Positions 1 to 5,836 of a DNA stretch of 8,403 nucleotides are shown here, one piece after another. The stretch comes from Butyrivibrio sp. (GTDB taxonomy: Bacteria > Bacillota_A > Clostridia > Lachnospirales > Lachnospiraceae). The DNA is taken from assembly GCF_024699075.1 (NCBI RefSeq), contig NZ_JAILQF010000186.1:1-8403 (forward strand). Direction: 5' to 3'. The notes beneath the pieces are model-generated. The model made no database searches. It was not told the origin of the DNA and saw nothing but the letters and a program-made list of their open reading frames with translations. How positions within the stretch are numbered: position 1 is the first letter of the stretch; each line of letters begins with the position of its first letter. The translations under genes were made by a program, and so were the position numbers.

Positions 1-52
1 TGGAAAAATGATTAACAGTGAATCTGTTGGAACTATAAATCTTACGTTTTCG

Positions 53-81
53 AGTTTATCGCAATTTCGTTACAATGTCAA
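53..81 (-). promoter_or_regulatory. Sigma-A-type promoter reading out of the left edge
   Basis: On the minus strand there is a perfect -35 hexamer TTGACA (81-76), a 17-base spacer and a -10 hexamer TAAACT (58-53, four of six matches to consensus). Transcription would start near position 46 and leave the window to the left, so the controlled gene is not visible. A small dyad (AACAG, five bases, CTGTT, at 14-28) lies just downstream of the expected start and could be a binding site or a weak hairpin. The hexamers and spacing are seen directly; promoter activity is inferred. Confidence 0.6.
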
Positions 82-137
82 TGTTTTGATAAGACAATAC
101 TGCATATTTCCTCATTATTTTCATATATATTCATTGC

Positions 138-160
138 ATAATATACCAATTGTATATTAT
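138..160. repeat. AT-rich perfect inverted repeat
   Basis: ATAATATAC (138-146) and GTATATTAT (152-160) are perfect 9-base inverted arms around a five-base centre. The dyad lies between the structured hairpin at 175-260 and the leftward promoter at 53-81, about 57 bases upstream of its -35. It could be a protein binding site, or a weak terminator for a gene arriving from the left on the plus strand, since an AT-rich TTTAAT stretch follows on that side. Chance is also possible in sequence this rich in A and T. Confidence 0.4.
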
Positions 161-162
161 TT

Positions 163-260
163 TAATAAAAACAAAACCGCTTCATGACTGGCCTATATCA
201 AGTTTCCATCGAACTACGAAGGATTTTTTGACATAATAATGCCATAGTCACAAAACGGTT
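163..260 (-). terminator. Long nested hairpin with U-rich tail after the DUF5711-like gene
   Basis: Starting 27 bases after the stop codon at 288, the minus-strand RNA can fold into one long, nested, coaxial hairpin (260 to 175). The basal stem is 15 continuous pairs between AACCGUUUUGUGACU (260-246) and AGUCAUGAAGCGGUU (189-175), including three G-U wobbles. Then come GGC/GCC, an 8-pair stem UAUGUCAA/UUGAUAUA, and an apical UCC-U-UCG / CGA-U-GGA stem with a five-base loop. The tail UUGUUUUUAUU (174-164) follows at once, as in an intrinsic terminator. The wobbles pair only in minus-strand RNA; the plus strand would have A-C mismatches there. It probably ends the ybaB-to-DUF5711 transcript, but an 86-base folded arm is far larger than a usual terminator, so a 3'-UTR-derived small RNA or a small inverted-repeat element remains possible. 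Confidence 0.6.
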
Positions 261-287
261 GATCATCATATAAATTTGTCTGAAGCT

Positions 288-1526
288 CTATCTTAGCTCT
301 ATCTGATCTATTGAATCAGAAGTCACGATCGTAAACTTGCTTCTGCTTGAGCCTGGGATTATCGCCCTTATGCTATCATCAAATTCCCCTTCAAAACGCA
401 GTGTTCCATCTACTCCATAAAGCTGCCACTCTTTGTCGTTATAGAGTACAAACTGGTCATCCGAAAAGAACATATCCGTATAAGCCAGATCGAAATACAT
501 ATCAAGAACATCCTTACCTGAAGTATTATAAACAGTAAGCTTGTAGGCTCCCTCTTCAGCTGTTCCTGCACTGATTATTCCTGCATAAGTGTCACTGTTA
601 TACACACTCATGATCTCAGTTTCACCCATATCATTAACTATAGGATCATTAGGAACATCTTCACCTTTATAGAAAATGACGCTCTTATCCGAAACAGCCA
701 GGTTGGTTCCAGAGTTCATGAATACATCAAAAGGAATGATAGTGTCTTCATATTTGAACGAACTGACCATATTGTCAGTTGCATTCTGTCCTACAGCACC
801 AAAGTTAAAAAATGTAACACCCGTCTGAATGCTTCCGCCTGACTCTTTCAGATAACATACTGCAAGGAGTTCTCCATTAGGAGATATCGACATACTTGTT
901 GGATATCCGCTATTGGACATTGTAGCCTTTATAGCTGCAAGTTCCTTACCTGAAGTATCAAAAAGTTTGATCCTTGTTATGTCATCATCATCAAGTATTA
1001 CTGCAACGACTCCCTGGGATGAAACGCAAAAATCCCTGATAGGAAGATTCGTTCCGAAACTTCCCAGCGTTCCCTGAGAATTAGCTACATATATGGTATT
1101 ACCATTGTAATCACCTACAGCAACTGTCTCATTACAGACCCTCACTACAGGCGCCTGCATATCATAGGTCATATTCCAAAGAGCTCTTCCATCCGCTGAC
1201 ATACAGTTAATACCATCTTTACTGTATCTGATTATGTTCTGACCAAGAGGAAGAACAGTAACTCCGGACATTCCCGTCAAAGATGTGGTGCTCAAAACGC
1301 GCGACTCGGTATAAACCTTGTTATGCCAATTCACATATATAAATGATATTATTGCCACAGCCGCTATTAGTAAAAAGAGCGTCCTGTAAAAAACTATCAG
1401 CTTGTGATTTCTTATCTTCTCCTGATAAGAAGGCTCTCTGGAAAAAGATGCACCGGTATCTTCATCCGGTGCATCTGTATTTCGGTTATTTCTGCTGTAA
1501 TCTCTAAAGTTTCTGACTTCAGCCAT
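288..1526 (-). CDS. Membrane-anchored beta-propeller-like protein, DUF5711 family (probable)
   Basis: A 412-residue protein of unknown function. Residues 1-41 are polar and charged and should be cytoplasmic. Residues about 43-65 form one hydrophobic segment (LIVFYRTLFLLIAAVAIISF), so the rest is probably outside the membrane as a type II anchored domain. Residues about 75-412 are rich in beta-strand and carry recurring turn motifs of WD40/PQQ-like propellers: ADGRALW (111-117), SQGTLGSF (150-157), FDTSGKEL (189-196), SPNGELLAV (215-223), YNTSGKDV (333-340) and YGVDGTLRFEG (370-380). I recognise no catalytic motif. The length and architecture fit what I recall of DUF5711 proteins of Clostridia, but the family call is from memory. 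The ATG at 1526 has a GGTGGAGG ribosome binding site and begins 12 bases after the galM stop, so the two are surely co-transcribed. The hairpin at 163-260 follows. Confidence 0.75.
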   Translation of the reverse strand: MAEVRNFRDYSRNNRNTDAPDEDTGASFSREPSYQEKIRNHKLIVFYRTLFLLIAAVAIISFIYVNWHNKVYTESRVLSTTSLTGMSGVTVLPLGQNIIRYSKDGINCMSADGRALWNMTYDMQAPVVRVCNETVAVGDYNGNTIYVANSQGTLGSFGTNLPIRDFCVSSQGVVAVILDDDDITRIKLFDTSGKELAAIKATMSNSGYPTSMSISPNGELLAVCYLKESGGSIQTGVTFFNFGAVGQNATDNMVSSFKYEDTIIPFDVFMNSGTNLAVSDKSVIFYKGEDVPNDPIVNDMGETEIMSVYNSDTYAGIISAGTAEEGAYKLTVYNTSGKDVLDMYFDLAYTDMFFSDDQFVLYNDKEWQLYGVDGTLRFEGEFDDSIRAIIPGSSRSKFTIVTSDSIDQIELR

Positions 1527-1538
1527 CAGTCCTCCACC

Positions 1539-2606
1539 TCAGCAAAATTTATAAACTGTTACTGCGTCATATGGACGATCAGGTCCGTAAACAGGGCTTG
1601 GGAATGACGGAGTATTTATAGAATTAGGATATGTCTGTGTTTCAAGGCAAAGTCCGTCATGCTCATTGTACTCATATCCATTCTTTCCAACCAGACCCTT
1701 AAGAAAGTTAGCTGAATAGAACTGGAATCCAGGAAGATCTGTAGAAGCATGCATTGTAATTCCTGTAGCAGGATTAGTAACTATGGCAAACTCTCTCATA
1801 TCTCCATTTACATTTCCATCTTCGTCAACAGCACCATCAATTATGAAATTGTGATCATATCCATTTACAAATGTGATCTGATCATAATCAGAAGCTATGT
1901 CCTGACCTATTGTCTTTGGTATTGTGAAATCAAGTGGAGTACCGGATGTTTCACGCTTTTCACCTGTAGGAATTGAATTCTTGTCCTTAACAGGTGTAAA
2001 GAAATGAGAATTGAGCTGAAGCACATGCCCAAGAATATTACCACTTCCGCTTCCACCAAGATTAAAATATGTATGATTAGTAATATTTATAAGAGTATCT
2101 GCATCGCTGTCTGCATGATAATGAAGTTTAAGCTCATTATCATCTGAAAGTGAAACTTCTACTGTAAATACACGGTTTCCCGGAAAACCAAGCTCACCGT
2201 CAGCTGCCTTATATGTAAATCTCACAAGATTGTCATCTTCTTCACTGTCCCATACTGTCTTGTGGAATCCCATATCTCCATCTGTATGAAGATTATTCAC
2301 ACCATTTTCGTTAAGAGGAAGATGATACTCTTTTCCATTAATAATGTACTTACCGCCTTCAACGCGGTTAGCTGATGGTCCTATAGTTGATCCAAGTGTT
2401 GGCTTGTTATCTGTATAACCTTCAAGATCATCAAATCCAAGAACAACATCGCATCTGTTACCCTTGTTGTCTTTTACAAAGACATTTTGGATGTTGATAC
2501 CATAATTAAGAACAGTAACTTCCATATCATTTTTATTAGTAATATGGAAAAGATATACAGCCTGTCCCTTTTTTGTTTCCCCAACAAATTCTCTTTTTAC
2601 GCTCAT
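1539..2606 (-). CDS. galM: Galactose mutarotase (aldose 1-epimerase)
   Basis: Interconverts alpha and beta anomers of galactose or glucose in the cytoplasm and feeds the Leloir pathway. The 355-residue product matches the usual family length of about 340-350. Family landmarks in order: GPSANRV (76-82, the NR of the sugar-binding site), NNLHTDGDMGFHKTVW (104-119), NHTYFNLGG (177-185, catalytic acid His178), GYDHNFI (249-255, substrate-binding Asp251) and LCLETQTYPNSIN (319-331, catalytic base Glu322). The reading frame is open to an ATG at 2726, but that start would lie inside recR and has no family homology ahead of it. The ATG at 2606 has GAGG five bases upstream and begins at the normal N-terminus (MSVKREFVG), so I use it. 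It follows recR by 91 bases and precedes the DUF5711-like gene by 12. No other sugar gene is nearby. It could act on another aldose, as the family is broad. Confidence 0.93.
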   Translation of the reverse strand: MSVKREFVGETKKGQAVYLFHITNKNDMEVTVLNYGINIQNVFVKDNKGNRCDVVLGFDDLEGYTDNKPTLGSTIGPSANRVEGGKYIINGKEYHLPLNENGVNNLHTDGDMGFHKTVWDSEEDDNLVRFTYKAADGELGFPGNRVFTVEVSLSDDNELKLHYHADSDADTLINITNHTYFNLGGSGSGNILGHVLQLNSHFFTPVKDKNSIPTGEKRETSGTPLDFTIPKTIGQDIASDYDQITFVNGYDHNFIIDGAVDEDGNVNGDMREFAIVTNPATGITMHASTDLPGFQFYSANFLKGLVGKNGYEYNEHDGLCLETQTYPNSINTPSFPSPVYGPDRPYDAVTVYKFC

Positions 2607-2611
2607 ATTAA

Positions 2612-2615
2612 CCTC
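2612..2615 (-). promoter_or_regulatory. galM ribosome binding site that fixes the start
   Basis: The minus strand reads AATGAGGTTAATATG, with GAGG five bases before the ATG at 2606. This supports the short GalM start over the in-frame ATG at 2726. Confidence 0.7.
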
Positions 2616-2650
2616 ATTTCCTGACTTAAGTAGAGAATAATTGTTTGAAA

Positions 2651-2672
2651 TCAGTGTAATCTCATTCACTGA
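2651..2672. repeat. Operator-like dyad upstream of galM
   Basis: TCAGTG (2651-2656) and CACTGA (2667-2672) are perfect 6-base inverted arms with a 10-base spacer, in the 91-base gap before galM. A weak -10-like TATTCT (2639-2634, minus) sits just downstream, which would place the dyad over the -35 region. No convincing -35 hexamer is visible. A second dyad, ATTTGAA (2679-2685) with TTCAAAT (2697-2703), overlaps the recR stop codon. Either could bind a regulator of galM; both may be chance. Confidence 0.3.
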
Positions 2673-2697
2673 CCCGCCATTTGAAAATATTAAATCT

Positions 2698-3297
2698 TCA
2701 AATCTCTGTCCTTCCCTCAAGTGCACGCAGTAGCGTCACCTCGTCAATATATTCCAGATCCCCTCCGACAGGTACTCCGCTTGCAATACGTGTAACCTTT
2801 ATACCTGTGGGCTTCACCAGTTTACTAACATACATAGCTGTCGTCTCGCCTTCAAGACTTGACCCTGTTGCGAGGATCACTTCATTTATATCCTCCGTCT
2901 GAAGGCGCTGTATAAGCTCTTTGAGTCTTATATCTGAAGGGCCAACACCAAGCATTGGTGATATGACTCCCTGAAGCACATGATAAAGACCATTATACTT
3001 GCCTGTTCGTTCATATGCTGCAAGATCCCTAGAGTTCTCAACTACCATTATAGTAGACTGATCCCTTTGATCATTGGAACATATAGGGCACAGATCCCCA
3101 TCTGTAAGTGTGCAACACTTCTTACAGTAGTGAACGTTCTCTCTTGCATCATTAATGGCACCAGAAAGCCTGGCAACACGGTCTTTGGGCATGTTTATAA
3201 TATAAAATGCAAGCCTTTGCGCAGACTTTCCGCCTATTCCCGGAAGGGAAGCAAGCTCTTCTATAAGCTTGTTGACATGGCCACTATACAGATCCAT
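2698..3297 (-). CDS. recR: Recombination mediator protein RecR
   Basis: Acts with RecO (and RecF) to load RecA on SSB-coated single-stranded DNA during gap repair. The 199 residues equal the normal family length. In order: a helix-hairpin-helix DNA-binding segment with [17 protein letters not shown] (18-34), a zinc finger with Cys58, Cys61, Cys70 and Cys73 (CxxC pairs), a Toprim domain (about 81-175) opening with TIMVVEN and Glu87, and the C-terminal conserved [20 protein letters not shown] (174-193). The ATG at 3297 shares one base with the ybaB stop (TAATG), the classic sign of translational coupling. The GGAGG before it lies inside the ybaB glycine codons, 12 bases upstream. The ybaB-recR pair downstream of dnaX is conserved across many bacteria and joins replication and repair functions. 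Confidence 0.98.
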   Translation of the reverse strand: MDLYSGHVNKLIEELASLPGIGGKSAQRLAFYIINMPKDRVARLSGAINDARENVHYCKKCCTLTDGDLCPICSNDQRDQSTIMVVENSRDLAAYERTGKYNGLYHVLQGVISPMLGVGPSDIRLKELIQRLQTEDINEVILATGSSLEGETTAMYVSKLVKPTGIKVTRIASGVPVGGDLEYIDEVTLLRALEGRTEI

Positions 3298-3650
3298 TAG
3301 AATCCAAATCCTCCGCCAAGTCCGCCGAGTCCGCCAGTCATCTTGCCAAGAGCCTCTGCGTTAGCCTTATCAGCTTCGCCCATTGCTTCATTAACAGCAG
3401 CAACAATAAGGTCCTGGAGCATCTCTACATCTTCAGGATCAACAGCTTCAGGAGAAATCTTAATAGCCTTAAGCTCCTTAGAACCTGTAACAGTAGCTTC
3501 TACTGCTCCGCCTCCTGCTTTTGCTGTGAACTCTTTGGTCTCAAGTTCTTTCTGGTTCTCTTCCATCTGACGCTGCATACGCTGTGCCTGCTTCATCAGA
3601 TTATTCATGTTTCCGGGAATTCCTCCCTGAAATCCTCCACGCTTACTCAT
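3297..3650 (-). CDS. ybaB: YbaB/EbfC-family nucleoid-associated protein
   Basis: A small dimeric DNA-binding protein that coats the nucleoid; its exact role in Firmicutes is unsettled. The 117 residues include the long first helix [23 protein letters not shown] (about 15-37, coiled-coil-like), the sheet [31 protein letters not shown] (about 41-70) with the family GGG-V-V-G pattern, and a helical tail ending in a glycine-rich [12 protein letters not shown]. It is slightly longer than the typical 100-110 residues because of a short Gly-rich head ([10 protein letters not shown]) and this tail. The ATG at 3650 has GGAGG nine bases upstream. A promoter at 3768-3797 gives a leader of about 110 bases, and the stop overlaps the recR start. 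The position between dnaX and recR is the standard one. Confidence 0.96.
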   Translation of the reverse strand: MSKRGGFQGGIPGNMNNLMKQAQRMQRQMEENQKELETKEFTAKAGGGAVEATVTGSKELKAIKISPEAVDPEDVEMLQDLIVAAVNEAMGEADKANAEALGKMTGGLGGLGGGFGF

Positions 3651-3672
3651 AAATAAATACCTCCGTAAAATC

Positions 3673-3756
3673 CTTTTTATAAAAAGACATATGAAAAAAT
3701 TTCTATGTACTAATTATCTGTTTATCATATGATAAAAGGGGCAAAAGAAACTTTTG
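3673..3756 (-). repeat. Three palindromes in the ybaB leader
   Basis: The leader between the ybaB promoter and its RBS holds three dyads. The first is CAAAAG / CTTTTG around AAA (3742-3756), which would fold at the 5' end of the transcript. The second is the perfect 16-base palindrome TTTATCATATGATAAA (3721-3736). The third is the perfect 14-base palindrome CTTTTTATAAAAAG (3673-3686), just ahead of the RBS. The 5' hairpin could stabilise the mRNA; the others could be protein sites. None has a tail that makes it a convincing terminator of dnaX. Confidence 0.4.
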
Positions 3757-3767
3757 ACGCCTACATC

Positions 3768-3797
3768 ATTATATCTTAACCATGCAAGGTTTGTCCC
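3768..3797 (-). promoter_or_regulatory. Promoter of ybaB-recR, with a dyad in the spacer
   Basis: On the minus strand -35 GGGACA (3797-3792, four of six matches), an 18-base spacer and a perfect -10 TATAAT (3773-3768) lie in the dnaX-ybaB gap. The spacer holds AACCTTGCATGGTT (3791-3778), a 14-base dyad perfect except for one central-flanking T/T pair. A repressor bound there would block RNA polymerase directly. The start would be near 3761, giving a leader of about 110 bases. Confidence 0.6.
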
Positions 3798-3832
3798 TTA
3801 CTTATCTGAATTTGATTTAGTTTTCCTCAGAA

Positions 3833-5608
3833 TCAGCTTTCTTCAGGCTCATCTTTTTCTTCAAATGAATTGCCATCATCCAAAGGACTCATATCCTGAA
3901 GGTCATCATTATCAGATGCATTAACTGTGTCAGTCACCTCTCCCAAAGAAGGTTCCGTATCATTAGATGCTTCCCTGACTTTATCACCCTGCTCTTCAGG
4001 TATCTTGACTTCGTCTTCTGTAACTACGTCAAACTGAATAGCAGACTGAATTGTTTCAAGGTCTATATAAGACTGCTCGAACTGCTCGCCCTGAGCAAGT
4101 GCTCTTATATCTATCTTTATATCCTTTTCAAAAACGTCTGCAATCTCCTGTTCAAGAGTTGCCTTCTGAGTCTCAACAAAGCTGCAGGTCGTCTGCTTAC
4201 TAAATACCATCTGAAGAGAGTTGTCAGCGCCAAGTGAAAGCCTTGGTCTGTCAAGATGAATGGCATTTCTAAGTGCTGCATCCTTCATACCGCCAAGAAA
4301 ACGATCAAAGCCTCTTACAACAACATCTATATCTTCAGGCACCGGTCTGTCCAGCTTTTTGGCTACAACAGGCTTGGCCGGCGAACTTATTGCTTGTGCA
4401 GAATTTGATACGGCAATCTGTCCGCTTTTAATCTTCTGAATAATATCAGCAGATTCCCTTGCCTTATTCTCAAGTACTCTTACACGCTGGGCAAGTCCTT
4501 CATCAGATACACCTTCCATCTGAGGACGACATATCCTTATAAGCGCCATCTCAATCAGAATACGCTTTTGAGCTGCAAATCGCAAATTGGCTTCAAGCTC
4601 TGAAAACACACTGATAAAGCGCATTATCGTATCGATATCCGAACTTTCAGCCTGCTCTTTGATAACCTTGAGGTTATCTGTCGAGATATCTACAACATCC
4701 TCAACATTATCAGAAGATGATACAAGCATGAGATTCCTCAGATACCATACAAAATCAGCTATAAACTGTGAAAGTTCTCTTCCCTGAATGACTACATCTG
4801 CAAGTATGTTAAGTGCAGTCTTAGCATCAGCATTTTTAAGAGCCTCAAACATCTGGCCAAAGACAGCTGTATCAACTGCTCCCAAAACTCCAAGAACTTT
4901 GTCATAGGTAAGCTCTTCGCCGTAGTTAAACGCGACGCACTGATCAAGGAGACTCAGCGAATCTCTCATTGAACCATCTGCCGCCCTTGCTATATATCTA
5001 AGCGCCTTCTCCTGCGCCTTGATACCTTCCGAGTCAGTAACTTCCTTAAGCCTGTCTTCGATAGTATCTATAGTTATACGATGAAAGTCATATCTCTGAC
5101 ACCTTGATAAAATAGTAATCGGTATCTTCTGAACTTCTGTAGTAGCAAGTATGAAAAGTACATATTCCGGAGGCTCTTCAAGTGTCTTTAGAAGCGCATT
5201 AAAAGCTCCGGTTGACAACATATGAACCTCATCTATGATATACACTTTCTTTTTGCCCATAGTAGGAGAATAGGAAACTTCATCGATAATAGTTCTTATA
5301 TTGTCGACACCATTATTGGATGCAGCATCAATCTCTACTACATCAACACATCTGCCCTCGGCTATTGCCTTACAGGTCTCGCACTCACCGCATGGATTAC
5401 CATCAACAGGATGCTCACAGTTGACCGCGCGTGCTAAGATCTTGGCAACAGAAGTCTTACCTGTTCCACGTGTTCCGCAAAAAAGATATGCGTGACCTAC
5501 ACGATCTGATTTAATCTGATTTTTAAGAGTTGTTACTATATGATCCTGACCTTTGACATCTTCAAATGTCGGAGGTCGGAACTTTCTATATAAAGCTACG
5601 TATGGCAT
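3833..5608 (-). CDS. dnaX: DNA polymerase III subunit tau/gamma (clamp loader ATPase)
   Basis: Forms the motor of the clamp loader that places the beta sliding clamp on primed DNA and ties the polymerase to the helicase. The N-terminus MPYVALYRKFRPPTF is the family's standard start, which confirms the ATG at 5608 despite a modest AAGGG site eight bases upstream. The AAA+ domain shows Walker A GTRGTGKTS (45-53), zinc-binding Cys64, Cys73, Cys76 and Cys79, Walker B IIDEVHM (124-130), the SRC arginine-finger motif (168-170) and SMRDSLSLLDQ (213-223). Domain III follows to about 365. The tail has a polymerase-binding-like region (about 410-510) and a strongly acidic end (about 520-591). The 591 residues fit a full tau of a Firmicute. 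I see no good slippery site, so no separate gamma form is expected. It is followed after 182 bases by ybaB. Confidence 0.97.
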   Translation of the reverse strand: MPYVALYRKFRPPTFEDVKGQDHIVTTLKNQIKSDRVGHAYLFCGTRGTGKTSVAKILARAVNCEHPVDGNPCGECETCKAIAEGRCVDVVEIDAASNNGVDNIRTIIDEVSYSPTMGKKKVYIIDEVHMLSTGAFNALLKTLEEPPEYVLFILATTEVQKIPITILSRCQRYDFHRITIDTIEDRLKEVTDSEGIKAQEKALRYIARAADGSMRDSLSLLDQCVAFNYGEELTYDKVLGVLGAVDTAVFGQMFEALKNADAKTALNILADVVIQGRELSQFIADFVWYLRNLMLVSSSDNVEDVVDISTDNLKVIKEQAESSDIDTIMRFISVFSELEANLRFAAQKRILIEMALIRICRPQMEGVSDEGLAQRVRVLENKARESADIIQKIKSGQIAVSNSAQAISSPAKPVVAKKLDRPVPEDIDVVVRGFDRFLGGMKDAALRNAIHLDRPRLSLGADNSLQMVFSKQTTCSFVETQKATLEQEIADVFEKDIKIDIRALAQGEQFEQSYIDLETIQSAIQFDVVTEDEVKIPEEQGDKVREASNDTEPSLGEVTDTVNASDNDDLQDMSPLDDGNSFEEKDEPEES

Positions 5609-5662
5609 TTAATATACCCTTTTCATTTTTAATTATGCAGATTGAAAATTTCTAAAAACATG

Positions 5663-5743
5663 TTAAACTCGCAAACGCTTCGCTTTTTGCTCGTTATAAA
5701 ATATATAAGCCATGATATTTGGATCTTTTATCCCAAATGTCAT
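5663..5743 (-). other. Possible dispersed intergenic repeat with a 26-codon ORF in the dnaX leader
   Basis: The dnaX leader contains a hairpin, ATTTGGGAT / ATCCAAAT (5738-5717, one bulged G), and a second one with arms GCAAA / TTTGC and an inner GC-GAA-GC (5690-5671). A 26-codon ORF runs across both, from ATG at 5743 to TAA at 5663, starting MTFGIKDPN and ending EQKAKRLRV. The ATG overlaps the -10 hexamer and has no RBS, so it cannot be translated from that promoter. Two GC-containing hairpins within an AT-rich gap look more like an intergenic repeat unit than a gene. Only one copy is present here, so this cannot be settled from the window. Confidence 0.25.
5671..5690. repeat. Short GC-containing hairpin in dnaX leader
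   Basis: Arms GCAAA (5671-5675) and TTTGC (5686-5690) enclose GC-TTC-GC, forming a compact imperfect hairpin flanked by CTCG / CTCG direct copies. It is the most GC-rich part of the AT-rich dnaX leader. No U-tract follows on either strand that would make it a clear terminator. Confidence 0.35.
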
Positions 5744-5750
5744 TATATCA
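5742..5750 (-). promoter_or_regulatory. Extended -10 promoter of dnaX
   Basis: The minus strand reads TGATATAAT (5750-5742), a perfect -10 hexamer with the TGn extension. The -35 region 17 bases upstream (AAGAAT) is poor, which is tolerated by extended -10 promoters. It lies in the basal stem of the dyad at 5762-5829, so occupation of that dyad could control it. Transcription would start near 5735, leaving a leader of about 127 bases before dnaX. Confidence 0.6.
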
Positions 5751-5761
5751 CACAAGCATTA

Positions 5762-5829
5762 GATATTCTTCACGGCAAAGCAGAACTGATACCTTTGGTG
5801 GCGCCCCCAAAATAGTGAAGTCTAATATC
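5762..5829 (-). other. Structured dyad element between pfkA and dnaX
   Basis: A 68-base element begins seven bases after the pfkA stop. Its ends pair as GAUAUU-(AGA)-CUUCAC (5829-5815) with GUGAAG-AAUAUC (5773-5762), 12 pairs with one three-base bulge. Inside is an 18-base imperfect palindrome, TTTGGGGGCGCCACCAAA (5811-5794), centred on GGCGCC. In RNA its UUUGG/CCAAA stem competes with an alternative CAAAG (5797-5793) / CUUUG (5780-5776) stem. No U-run follows, so it is not an intrinsic terminator. It directly abuts the dnaX -10. It could be an operator, a 3'-UTR structure of pfkA or a cis-acting RNA. I looked for the SRP RNA often found before dnaX in Bacilli (GGAAG / AGCA core) and do not see it. 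Confidence 0.45.
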
Positions 5830-5836
5830 GGTAAAA

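Noticed and set aside
2..187. Open plus-strand frame of about 61 codons at the left edge
   Set aside because: Composition is that of AT-rich non-coding DNA (Phe, Tyr, Ile, Asn rich), no RBS or family motif is seen, and a minus-strand promoter lies inside it.
2607..2726. Forty-codon N-terminal extension of GalM, overlapping recR
   Set aside because: It has no family homology and would start inside recR; a good RBS and the normal N-terminus sit at 2606.
3343..3570. Plus-strand ORFs opposite ybaB, dnaX, pfkA and other genes
   Set aside because: They are complements of strongly conserved genes, lack ribosome binding sites and show no recognisable family.
3643..3690. 15-codon upstream ORF overlapping the ybaB start
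   Set aside because: It has no ribosome binding site ahead of its ATG and simply reads through the ybaB RBS; likely chance.
4350..4362. A-run in dnaX (AAAAAG within an Ala-Lys-Lys codon set) as a programmed frameshift site for a gamma form
   Set aside because: It is preceded by CC, so the slippery heptamer A-AAA-AAG is not formed, and no clear stimulatory hairpin or RBS-like element was found.
5609..5836. SRP RNA (scr/ffs) expected upstream of dnaX as in Bacillus
   Set aside because: The conserved GGAAG and AGCA loop core is absent on both strands, and the hairpins present are unlike it.
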